Of a stretch of 17,665 bases of DNA, positions 1-6,789 are shown one piece after another (the first letter of the stretch is position 1; the number at the start of each line of letters is the position of its first letter). The notes beneath the pieces were generated by a model. The model did not search any database. It was not told where the DNA came from and saw only the letters and a program-made list of their open reading frames with translations. Both the position numbers and the translations under genes were made by a program. The DNA is from Alphaproteobacteria bacterium UBA7371. GTDB lineage: Bacteria > Pseudomonadota > Alphaproteobacteria > UBA8317. The stretch covers positions 3,070 to 20,734 of the forward strand of contig DKOD01000118.1 in assembly GCA_002469865.1 (NCBI GenBank), in the 5' to 3' direction.

Positions 1-128
1 CCTGGGAAATCTCTGCCCCAGGTTGCAACCATGGTGATGTTGACGCGTTCCTGCGCAATGGCAGGGGTGACAAGTGCGGATCCTGCAGCAGCAACACCGG
101 CACCTTTGATAAACGAACGGCGATCCAT
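1..128 (-). CDS. TRAP transporter solute-binding receptor, N-terminal fragment (probable)
   Basis: Only the first 42 codons are present; the gene runs off the left edge. The product begins MDRRSFIKGAGVAAAGSALV, a classic Tat signal peptide: a twin-arginine RRSFIK motif, an Ala/Gly-rich core, and a likely cleavage after AIA at about residue 27. The mature start continues with ERVNITMVATWGRDFP. A Tat leader followed by an Ala-Thr-Trp strand and a Phe-Pro turn resembles DctP-type periplasmic receptors of TRAP transporters, which hand organic acids or amino acids to a DctQM permease. The ATG is supported by an AGGGAGA-like ribosome binding site just upstream on the minus strand. It is transcribed divergently from the AEC carrier gene. 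The Tat leader is clear. The TRAP assignment is an inference from a short stretch; another Tat-exported binding protein is possible. Confidence 0.65.
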   Translation of the reverse strand, partial: MDRRSFIKGAGVAAAGSALVTPAIAQERVNITMVATWGRDFP

Positions 129-292
129 GTTTTCTCCCTATATCAAATGGATTAGAACCTCTCGATAAGGCCCTGGTCGATAAATAATAATTTGGCCATG
201 TGTGGCAAGGGCAATTGGGCTTTTTTTGAAACTTTTCTTATCAAAACACCACATAATTGGTAATAATATTTCGCTTTGAAGGGTCTTTTTGC
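129..292. promoter_or_regulatory. Divergent intergenic region with presumed promoters
   Basis: This 164-base spacer lies between the leftward Tat-exported protein gene and the rightward AEC gene, so it must carry the start signals for at least the first and probably both. It is much more A+T-rich than the flanking genes. Candidate elements are weak. On the plus strand there is TTGAAA at 226-231 with CATAAT at 252-257 (20-base spacing, too long for a standard sigma-70 promoter) and TAATAT at 264-269. On the minus strand there is a TATTAT/TATTTA tract around 180-190. No element is certain. A GAAGGG Shine-Dalgarno at 278-283 serves the AEC start. Confidence 0.4.
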
Positions 293-1171
293 ATGTTTTC
301 TGAAATTTTGGCGGTAACCTTGCCGACCTTTTTTATGGCCTTTGTTGGTTATGCCTGGGTGCTGATGAAGCAGGAATTTCCTGTCAATTTTGTGGCCAAG
401 CTGGTGACCTTGGTGGGAACACCTTTCCTAATCTTTTCCACCCTTGCCCATTCGGGCCTGTCTGTGTCGGCGCTGACCACCATGATGCTTGCCTCGGTCA
501 TGCTTGCTGTTGCCTCGGGCCTTATTGCCTTTTTGGGTTTGAAATCGGTTGGCTGGGATCCCAAAAGTTTTGTGACGGCCTTTGTCATCGGCAATGGGGG
601 CAATTTGGGGCTGCCCGTTACGTTGTTTGCCTTTGGGGAAGAAGGGCTCGCCCTAGGCATTGCTTTTTTTGTGGTCCAATCATTTCTTTTTTTCACCGTG
701 GGCAATTATCTTTACGCAGGCACCAATATTGGCGCGGCCTTAAAACTACCCACGCCCTATGCCGCCCTGGCGGGTATTACCGTGGTGCTGCTGGGGTGGC
801 AGATGCCTATCCCCGTGGCCAACACGGTCAATTTGGCTGGTTCTTTGGTGATCCCCCTGATGCTCATAACCTTGGGTGTGAGTATTGCCAGGCTGCGCCT
901 GGTCGAATTATGGCCATCGCTTCTTTTTGCCGTGGCGCGCCTCATTGTGATGTTTGTTGTTGCCAAGCTTATTATCTGGGGCCTTGATTTGGACGGCATC
1001 ATGGCTGGGGTCATCATTCTACAAGCCTGCATGCCAGTGGCAGTCTTCAACTTTCTGTTTGCCACGCTTTATAAACGCGAAGCAGATCGCGTGGCAGGAA
1101 TTGTGTTGGTGTCCAGCTTGATGATGATCATCGTGTTGCCGCTGCTGGTGGCCTATGTCAAAGCAGGTTGA
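293..1171 (+). CDS. AEC-family (auxin efflux carrier-type) transporter
   Basis: This is a 292-residue polytopic inner-membrane protein made almost wholly of hydrophobic segments, about eight to ten helices. The diagnostic feature is the glycine-asparagine motif GNGGNLGLP at residues 100-108, matching the broken-helix motif of the AEC/MdcF family. A related break, ACMPVAVFNF, lies near residues 245-254. Family members export or import small organic anions such as malonate or malate; the substrate here cannot be read from sequence. I chose ATG at 293 because GAAGGG sits 9 bases upstream. An in-frame TTG at 257 would add 12 residues without a clear ribosome site. The gene is first in a closely spaced rightward group (gpt begins 18 bases later), and its divergent neighbour is a probable uptake receptor, so an organic-acid substrate is plausible but unproven. 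Confidence 0.85.
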   Translation: MFSEILAVTLPTFFMAFVGYAWVLMKQEFPVNFVAKLVTLVGTPFLIFSTLAHSGLSVSALTTMMLASVMLAVASGLIAFLGLKSVGWDPKSFVTAFVIGNGGNLGLPVTLFAFGEEGLALGIAFFVVQSFLFFTVGNYLYAGTNIGAALKLPTPYAALAGITVVLLGWQMPIPVANTVNLAGSLVIPLMLITLGVSIARLRLVELWPSLLFAVARLIVMFVVAKLIIWGLDLDGIMAGVIILQACMPVAVFNFLFATLYKREADRVAGIVLVSSLMMIIVLPLLVAYVKAG

Positions 1172-1189
1172 TTGTTGTGGGGATGAAAG

Positions 1190-1687
1190 ATGAGTGAGTT
1201 TTTGGAAAAGGCTTATCCTGTGGGTTGGGACCAGCTTCACCGAGATGCACGGGCCCTTGCTTGGCGTCTTGCGGATAAAGAATTTGGTGCGATGGTGGCC
1301 ATCACCCGAGGGGGCATGGTGCCTGCGGCTATTGTGGCCCGGGAATTGGGCATCAGGGTCATTGAGACCGTGGGCGTGGTTTCCTACGATCATCAAGATC
1401 AATCCGAACCCCAATTGGTCAAATCAGTTTCCGAGGAACTGCTTGCCCAACATCCCCAAGGCAAAGGGCTGCTTGTTGTGGATGATCTCGTGGACACCGG
1501 CACCACGGCGCGTTTCGTCAAACAGCTTTTGCCCGAAAGCCACTTGGCCACGGTTTATGCCAAGCCGGCAGGGAAGCCCCTGGTGGATTCCTTTGTCACG
1601 GAGGTGTCACAGGATACGTGGATATATTTCCCCTGGGACTTGTCGTTGCAATTTGCCCAACCCATCAATCGTGAGGCGCCCTTATAG
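1190..1687 (+). CDS. gpt: Xanthine(-guanine) phosphoribosyltransferase
   Basis: A 165-residue cytoplasmic purine-salvage enzyme that converts xanthine or guanine plus PRPP into XMP or GMP. It is a type I phosphoribosyltransferase: the PRPP-binding loop VVDDLVDTGTT is at residues 96-106, with the two acidic residues followed by the TGTT phosphate loop. The TRGG turn at 39-42 and DTWIYFPWD at 142-150 match the purine-recognition end of the Gpt group (E. coli has DTWIEQPWD), and they separate it from Hpt or Apt enzymes. Length agrees with E. coli Gpt (about 152) plus small extensions. The ATG at 1190 follows a GGGGATGAAAG purine-rich stretch. It lies 18 bases after the AEC gene and 32 bases before the patatin gene, so co-transcription is likely. 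Confidence 0.92.
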   Translation: MSEFLEKAYPVGWDQLHRDARALAWRLADKEFGAMVAITRGGMVPAAIVARELGIRVIETVGVVSYDHQDQSEPQLVKSVSEELLAQHPQGKGLLVVDDLVDTGTTARFVKQLLPESHLATVYAKPAGKPLVDSFVTEVSQDTWIYFPWDLSLQFAQPINREAPL

Positions 1688-1719
1688 GCGGCAGGCCAAC
1701 ACCAGCCAGGAGTTTTTGA

Positions 1720-2745
1720 ATGGCCCAAGGGAAAAAAATTTCCTTAGCCCTGCAAGGCGGGGGGACCCATGGTGCATTCACCTGGGGCGTGTTGGACCGT
1801 CTTTTGGAGGAAGATGATCTCGAGATAGACGGGATCTCGGCAACCTCAGCTGGTGCCATGAATGCGGCCATGGTTGCCCATGGTCTCACCATTGGCGGCC
1901 GGGGCGGGGCCAAAGAGAAACTTGCCGAATTCTGGCATGCCGTGGCTGAATCCGCCCCAGAATTGCTAAAGATGACCAACCGCATGCAGATGATGATGGG
2001 TGCTGAGCCGGGCGTGGGCGTGGAATATTCACCGGCCTATGTCTGGACCGATTTTGTCACCAGAATGTTTGCGCCTCAGCAATTCAATCCCATGGATATC
2101 AACCCCTTACGCGATGTGCTGGAGCGGGTGTTGGACATTGATAAGGCCTGTGCTTGTGCGGCGGTCCGTTTGTTCATCAATGCCACCAATGTGCGCACCA
2201 ACAGGCTTCATGTGTTCCACACCCATGAGGTCACTATTGATGCATTAATGGCATCGGCCTGTTTGCCCTTCTTGTTCCGCACCGTTGAGATCGGGGGAGA
2301 GGCATTTTGGGATGGCGGCTATGTGGGCAACCCATCCGTTTATCCCTTAATCCGCGATTGCGCTGCCCGCGATGTTGTGGTGGTTCATGTGAACCCCATC
2401 AACCGAGATGATATCCCCACCGATGCCCGGGCCATCATGAATCGCGTGAATGAGGTAAGTTTCAATTCCAGCATCATGCGCGAAATGGAAAATGTGATCC
2501 TTATCAACCAATTGATTGATGAGGGTGAGCTGTCCTCCAAAAGACTCAAGCGCGTTTATCTTCATGCCATCCTAGACGAAGATCTCATGCGTCAATATTC
2601 TGTTGCCTCCAAGGCAATGCCGGACATGGCCTTCATTTCCAAGCTCCATGAGGCAGGTCGGCGGTCTGCCGATCATTGGTTGCACGACCATTTGGATGAT
2701 GTTGGCCAGCGTGACTCTGCAGATTTAAAAACGCTCTACCTGTAA
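1720..2745 (+). CDS. Patatin-like phospholipase
   Basis: A 341-residue serine lipid hydrolase of the patatin family. The oxyanion-hole glycine loop GGGTHGAF is at residues 13-20. The nucleophile elbow is ATSAG at 41-45, with Ser43 as predicted nucleophile; the first position of the usual GxSxG is Ala. The second member of the Ser-Asp dyad is Asp198 in WDGG (197-200). There is no signal peptide or transmembrane segment, so it is probably cytoplasmic or peripherally membrane-bound. The patatin domain spans about residues 7-210; the remaining 130 residues are a helical tail seen in many proteobacterial homologues. The substrate (phospholipid, lysophospholipid or polyhydroxyalkanoate) cannot be settled. 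The start is supported by AGGAG at 1708-1712, 7 bases before the ATG. Confidence 0.88.
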   Translation: MAQGKKISLALQGGGTHGAFTWGVLDRLLEEDDLEIDGISATSAGAMNAAMVAHGLTIGGRGGAKEKLAEFWHAVAESAPELLKMTNRMQMMMGAEPGVGVEYSPAYVWTDFVTRMFAPQQFNPMDINPLRDVLERVLDIDKACACAAVRLFINATNVRTNRLHVFHTHEVTIDALMASACLPFLFRTVEIGGEAFWDGGYVGNPSVYPLIRDCAARDVVVVHVNPINRDDIPTDARAIMNRVNEVSFNSSIMREMENVILINQLIDEGELSSKRLKRVYLHAILDEDLMRQYSVASKAMPDMAFISKLHEAGRRSADHWLHDHLDDVGQRDSADLKTLYL

Positions 2746-2828
2746 GCCTTGTCCCACGAAAACCCCATGGGCTATAGGCCTTTAGATCGACCATATTTTC
2801 CACAAACCATTTGGACAGCCAATTTCCC

Positions 2829-5696
2829 ATGAGTGACAGCAAATCCCTTAAGGACACGATCAGCCTGCCCAAGACCGATTTTCCCATGCGGGCCGGGTTG
2901 CCAAAAAGGGAACCAGAAATGCTCGCCCGTTGGCAGCAGATGGGCCTGTATCAAAAGCAGCGTGTGATGTCCCAGGGCAAAGAGCGTTTTGTTCTGCATG
3001 ACGGGCCACCCTATGCCAATGGTCATTTGCATATCGGCCATGCGCTGAACAAAATCCTGAAAGACATCATCACAAGGTCCCAGCAAATGATGGGCAAGGA
3101 TGCCAATTATGTTCCCGGCTGGGACTGCCATGGCCTGCCCATTGAATGGAAAGTTGAAGAAGGCTACCGCGCCAAGGGGCGCAACAAAGATGAGGTTGAC
3201 GTGGTGGAATTCCGCGAAGAATGCCGTCAATTTGCCCAAGACTGGCTGGTTATCCAATCGGAAGAATTCCAGCGCATGGGGGTCCATGGTGATTGGCAAC
3301 AGCCCTACACCACCATGACTTTTGCCGCCGAGGCCATCATTGCCGGTGAATTGCTCAAATTTGCTGAGGCGGGCCAACTATACCGTGGTGACAAGCCAGT
3401 CATGTGGTCTGTGGTGGAGGAAACGGCCCTGGCGGAGGCTGAGGTGGAATATCATGATCATGAATCCACCACGGTCTTTGTGCGCTTCCCCATGGGCCCG
3501 CGCAAGGATGAGTTGGATGGTGCGGAATTGGTCATTTGGACCACAACCCCATGGACTATTCCTGCCAATAGGGGTGTCGCCTATGGGGCAGAACTTTCCT
3601 ACGGCCTCTATGAGGTGGTGGATGCCCCTGAAGATAACTGGTTGACCGCCAAAAGCCGCATCCTCCTGGCCGATGCCCTAGCCGAAGCCTCATTCAAGGC
3701 AGCACGTGTGGCCGGGTATAAGCGCGTGATGGATGTGGACCCAGGACAAATTGGCAAGGTGCATCATCCTTTGCATGACTGGGCCGGTGGAGATGGTGGC
3801 TACCAATTCATGGTGCCCGTCCTGGAAGGTCATTTTGTGACCGATGAGCAAGGCACAGGATTTGTGCATATGGCACCAGGCCATGGTGTTGATGACTTTG
3901 AACTCTATCGTGCCAACCGTCAGGCCTTCGTTGCATGCGGTACCGACAGGTTGCCCAAGGCCGTTGATGAATCTGGCACCTACACCCATGAAGCACCAGG
4001 TTTTGCAGGTGCCCAGGTCTATAACCGCAAGGGCAAAGAAGGCGATGCCAACAAAAGGGTGATTGCGGGCTTGTCTGAACAAAACCGCCTCATGGCCCGC
4101 GGCCGATTAAAACATTCCTACCCGCATTCATGGCGTTCCAAGGCGCCGCTTATCTACCGCAACACCGATCAATGGTTCATCACCATGGGCGATGGCGATT
4201 CCAACGGCCTGCGTGCCCGGGCCTTAAAGGCTATTTCTGAGACGGTATTCTTCCCCGAGCAAGGCCGCCGCCGCCTCGAATCCATGGTGGAAAAGAGGCC
4301 TGATTGGCTCCTGTCCCGCCAGCGTGCCTGGGGCGTGCCCATGCCGCTCTTTGTGCATCGCACCACCCGTGAATTGCTTGTGGATGAGGCAGTTAACGAG
4401 CGCATCCGCCAGATCTTCGCTGAGGAGGGTTCTGATGCCTGGTTTGCCCGTCCCGCCAAAGACTTTCTGGGGGAACATGACCCGGCGGATTATGAGCAGA
4501 TTACTGATATTCTAGACGTCTGGTTTGATTCCGGCTCCACCCATGCCTTTGTGCTCGAAGCGCGTGATGACCTGAAATGGCCTGCGGACCTCTATCTGGA
4601 AGGTTCTGACCAGCATCGTGGCTGGTTTCAATCATCCTTGTTGGAAGCTTGTGGCACCCGTGGCCGTGCCCCCTATGATCAGGTTTTGACCCATGGCTTC
4701 GTGCTCGATGAGCAGGGGCGAAAAATGTCAAAATCCCTTGGCAACATCACCGCCCCTGAAGAAGTGATCCGGGAGTCTGGTGCGGATATCTTACGGCTTT
4801 GGGTGGCCTCTTCCGATTACCGGGAAGATTTGCGCATCGGTAAAGAGATCATGAAGACCCATACCGACGCCTACCGGAAAATCCGCAACACCCTGCGTTA
4901 CCTTTTGGGCAATCTTGGCGACCAAAAGCCAGAACGGCCCCATGATTTGCCTATGCTGGAACGGGCAATTTTGCACCGCATGGCCAAGCTTGACCTGTTG
5001 GTGCGTGATGCCTACCGCCAGTATGATTTTGCCAAGGCATTCCATGCCTTGTTCAATTTTTGCACGCTGGATCTGTCGGCGGTCTATTTTGATATCCGCA
5101 AAGATGCGCTTTATTGCGACGCCCATGATTCCAACCGTCGGCAGGCCTGCCTTTACGTGCTTGATCAGCTTTTTGAAATGACCACCAGATGGCTTGCCCC
5201 CATTTTGCCCTTCACCAGCGAAGAAGCCTTCATGAGCCGTCACGGCACCGATGCTTGTATCCATTTGGAGACATTGCCGGAACCCAATGCCGCATGGGTT
5301 GATGATGGTGCCGAGGATGTTTTTGCAAAAATGCTTCAATTGCGCCGGGTGATGCTTGGCGCACTCGAGCAAGCCCGGGATGCGCAACTTATTGGGGGGG
5401 CGCTGGACGCCCAGCTCATCATTCACGACCCTAAGGGCCAATGTGCTGAACTTACCAAAGCGATTGGCCTGGCCGAATTGTCCATCACGTCCCATGTCCA
5501 TGTGCTGTCGGAGGAGGCTGGTGTCCATGCCTTCCGCCTTGATGATGTGGCGGATATTGCGGTGGTGGTGGCCCGGGCGGATGGCGAACGCTGCGAGCGT
5601 TGCTGGGTTACTGACACCAAAGTGGCGCCACATCAGGTGGCGCCTCTGGAAGAAACCGCAAAGATTTGCCCGCGTTGTTTGGCGGCCATTAGCTGA
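2829..5696 (+). CDS. ileS: Isoleucyl-tRNA synthetase
   Basis: A 955-residue class I aminoacyl-tRNA synthetase that charges tRNA-Ile. The HIGH signature is at residues 68-71 (within PPYANGHLHIGH) and KMSKS at 632-636. The CP1 editing domain, which clears mischarged valine, is present and carries TTTPWTIP at 238-245. A C-terminal zinc ribbon has Cys922/Cys925 (CERC) and Cys947/Cys950 (CPRC), typical of the bacterial type with an SLPKTDFPMRAGLP-like N-terminus. I chose ATG at 2829; an in-frame TTG at 2811 would add six residues. Neither has a strong Shine-Dalgarno sequence. The 83 bases before it, after the patatin gene, hold no obvious terminator or T-box-like leader. The stop overlaps the lspA start by one base (TGATG), indicating translational coupling. 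Confidence 0.97.
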   Translation: MSDSKSLKDTISLPKTDFPMRAGLPKREPEMLARWQQMGLYQKQRVMSQGKERFVLHDGPPYANGHLHIGHALNKILKDIITRSQQMMGKDANYVPGWDCHGLPIEWKVEEGYRAKGRNKDEVDVVEFREECRQFAQDWLVIQSEEFQRMGVHGDWQQPYTTMTFAAEAIIAGELLKFAEAGQLYRGDKPVMWSVVEETALAEAEVEYHDHESTTVFVRFPMGPRKDELDGAELVIWTTTPWTIPANRGVAYGAELSYGLYEVVDAPEDNWLTAKSRILLADALAEASFKAARVAGYKRVMDVDPGQIGKVHHPLHDWAGGDGGYQFMVPVLEGHFVTDEQGTGFVHMAPGHGVDDFELYRANRQAFVACGTDRLPKAVDESGTYTHEAPGFAGAQVYNRKGKEGDANKRVIAGLSEQNRLMARGRLKHSYPHSWRSKAPLIYRNTDQWFITMGDGDSNGLRARALKAISETVFFPEQGRRRLESMVEKRPDWLLSRQRAWGVPMPLFVHRTTRELLVDEAVNERIRQIFAEEGSDAWFARPAKDFLGEHDPADYEQITDILDVWFDSGSTHAFVLEARDDLKWPADLYLEGSDQHRGWFQSSLLEACGTRGRAPYDQVLTHGFVLDEQGRKMSKSLGNITAPEEVIRESGADILRLWVASSDYREDLRIGKEIMKTHTDAYRKIRNTLRYLLGNLGDQKPERPHDLPMLERAILHRMAKLDLLVRDAYRQYDFAKAFHALFNFCTLDLSAVYFDIRKDALYCDAHDSNRRQACLYVLDQLFEMTTRWLAPILPFTSEEAFMSRHGTDACIHLETLPEPNAAWVDDGAEDVFAKMLQLRRVMLGALEQARDAQLIGGALDAQLIIHDPKGQCAELTKAIGLAELSITSHVHVLSEEAGVHAFRLDDVADIAVVVARADGERCERCWVTDTKVAPHQVAPLEETAKICPRCLAAIS

Positions 5697-6175
5697 TGTG
5701 GTTGCTTTTGCTCCCGCCGCTTTTGGTGTTTTTGACCGATCAGGCGAGCAAATGGCTCATCCTTTGGTTCATGGATGGACGCATCCCCCCGGTGGTGCCG
5801 GTAACGGATTTTTTCAACCTTGTCTTGGTCTTCAACCCGGGCGTTTCTTTTGGGCTCTTTGCCCAGCATGACCCCATGGGTGCCATGATGATGGGACTAT
5901 TTGCCTTTGTCGTGGGCCTGGTGGTGGTTTATTTTGCCCGCAAGGCCCAAGGCTTGGAAAGGCTGGGCTATGGCTTCATCGCAGGTGGGGCCTTTGGTAA
6001 TGGCTTGGACCGTTTCTTGCATGGTGCAGTGGTGGATTTTCTGGATTTTCATATCTCGGGATGGCATTTTTGGGCGTTCAACGTGGCCGATGCCGGTATT
6101 TCCGTCGGGGTTGGCCTCTTGCTGCTGGCTGGGTTAAGAAGCAGCAACACGAAAGTAGGTGAAGATGCGTCGTAA
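5696..6175 (+). CDS. lspA: Lipoprotein signal peptidase (signal peptidase II)
   Basis: A 159-residue inner-membrane aspartic protease that cleaves signal peptides of diacylglyceryl-modified prolipoproteins before the lipidated cysteine. Four hydrophobic segments are visible, at about 2-25, 61-80, 91-104 and 125-148. Conserved blocks are FNPGVSFGLF at 46-55, GGAFGNGLDR at 97-106, and the two catalytic aspartates: Asp114 in VVDF and Asp132 in FNVAD. The ATG shares its A with the final base of the ileS stop (TGATG) and has no separate ribosome site, so translation probably depends on ileS termination. ileS-lspA is a widespread bacterial pairing. Its 3' end overlaps the following lipoprotein gene by 11 bases, placing the protease next to a likely substrate. 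Confidence 0.96.
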   Translation: MWLLLLPPLLVFLTDQASKWLILWFMDGRIPPVVPVTDFFNLVLVFNPGVSFGLFAQHDPMGAMMMGLFAFVVGLVVVYFARKAQGLERLGYGFIAGGAFGNGLDRFLHGAVVDFLDFHISGWHFWAFNVADAGISVGVGLLLLAGLRSSNTKVGEDAS

Positions 6176-6683
6176 ATTTCTGATCGCCACATTATTGGCC
6201 TCCGCCACGGTTGCTTCTTGCTCTGGCGGCAACGAATTTAGCTTTTCTAAGCGCAGCACACCGGATGAGTTCATGGTGCGCCCACGGGCGCCTTTGACCC
6301 TGCCGCCTGATTACGAATTGCGTGCCCCGTCTGGCGATCAGCGCCAGGAATATGCCCCATCCACGGCCGAGCGACAGGCCAGGGAAGCGCTTGGCGACAC
6401 GGGCACATCGGAGCTCACCCCGGCAGAATTGGCCATCCTTAAACAGGCTGGGGCTGACAAGGTTTCTGGCAACATACGTGCTGAGATTGATCGTGAGACG
6501 GCAGCCTTGGAAGAGCGCAACCTCTCTGTTCTGGAGCGTGCCCTTGGCCGCAAAGGACGCATCACCCAAACCGTTGATGTGGAAGCTGAGCGGGCCCGGA
6601 TTAAGAAAAATATCGAAGAAGGCAAACCCATCAGCGAAGGTGAAGTGCCCGTCAAACAGCCTGACCAGGGTGGACTATTCTAA
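6165..6683 (+). CDS. DUF3035 (BamF-like) lipoprotein
   Basis: A 172-residue predicted lipoprotein. The N-terminus has two Arg and one Lys, a hydrophobic core and the lipobox VASC with Cys19 as the lipidation site, so it should be processed by the LspA encoded just upstream. After a polar linker comes RAPLTLPPDYELRAP at residues 41-55, the Pro-rich signature typical of the alphaproteobacterial DUF3035 family. A Caulobacter member of that family was described as BamF, an accessory part of the outer-membrane beta-barrel assembly machine. The rest is charged and largely helical (residues 65-160). ATG at 6165 is preferred over an in-frame GTG at 6159, because it follows an AGGTGA-type site and starts the signal peptide directly. 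Family membership rests on one motif plus context; a Bam role is inference. Confidence 0.75.
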   Translation: MRRKFLIATLLASATVASCSGGNEFSFSKRSTPDEFMVRPRAPLTLPPDYELRAPSGDQRQEYAPSTAERQAREALGDTGTSELTPAELAILKQAGADKVSGNIRAEIDRETAALEERNLSVLERALGRKGRITQTVDVEAERARIKKNIEEGKPISEGEVPVKQPDQGGLF

Positions 6684-6714
6684 GCCAAATATCATTTTTT
6701 GGCTTGTTTATTGC
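6682..6714 (+). terminator. Putative rho-independent terminator after the ileS-lspA-lipoprotein operon
   Basis: AAGCCAAA at 6682-6689 pairs perfectly with TTTGGCTT at 6698-6705 across an 8-base loop. The 3' arm is followed by the T-rich run GTTTATT. The stem overlaps the TAA of the lipoprotein gene. The modest 8-bp stem and imperfect T tract make it a plausible but not strong terminator. It would separate the ileS group from the M16 pair. Confidence 0.55.
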
Positions 6715-6742
6715 CCCAATGATGCCCAGATCCCGATGTAGT

Positions 6743-6765
6743 TGAACCCATGCATTTTGGGTTCA
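6743..6765 (+). promoter_or_regulatory. Leader hairpin upstream of the first M16 gene
   Basis: TGAACCCA at 6743-6750 and TGGGTTCA at 6758-6765 form a perfect 8-bp inverted repeat around the loop TGCATTT. It lies 12 bases before the Shine-Dalgarno of the M16 gene and has no T tract, so it does not look like a terminator. It could be an RNA hairpin in the 5' leader affecting translation or stability, or a DNA operator for a dimeric regulator. The sequence does not distinguish these. Confidence 0.4.
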
Positions 6766-6777
6766 TAACGCATCCTT

Positions 6778-6783
6778 AGGGGG
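6778..6783 (+). promoter_or_regulatory. Ribosome binding site that fixes a TTG start
   Basis: AGGGGG lies 6 bases before TTG at 6790. The next in-frame ATG (6841) would remove most of the signal peptide, so this site supports TTG as the real initiator of the first M16 gene. Confidence 0.7.
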
Positions 6784-6789
6784 TCTCTT

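Noticed and set aside
191..210. Imperfect palindrome GCCA-TGTG-TGGC in the divergent promoter region
   Set aside because: Only 4 bp pair cleanly and flanking bases do not extend it; it is too short to call an operator without conservation data.
1194..1817. A 207-codon plus-strand frame overlapping gpt and the start of the patatin gene
   Set aside because: It is a shifted frame of gpt; its translation is rich in Trp, Pro and Arg without domains, and the gpt frame carries the PRPP motif.
2746..2828. Possible T-box or other leader control before ileS
   Set aside because: Only 83 bases are available, with no specifier-like stem, T-box sequence or antiterminator pairing. T-boxes are also not expected in Alphaproteobacteria.
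4791..5633. A 280-codon open frame on the minus strand inside ileS
   Set aside because: It lies wholly opposite the conserved C-terminal half of IleS, shows no recognisable motif, and is a mirror of biased codon use.
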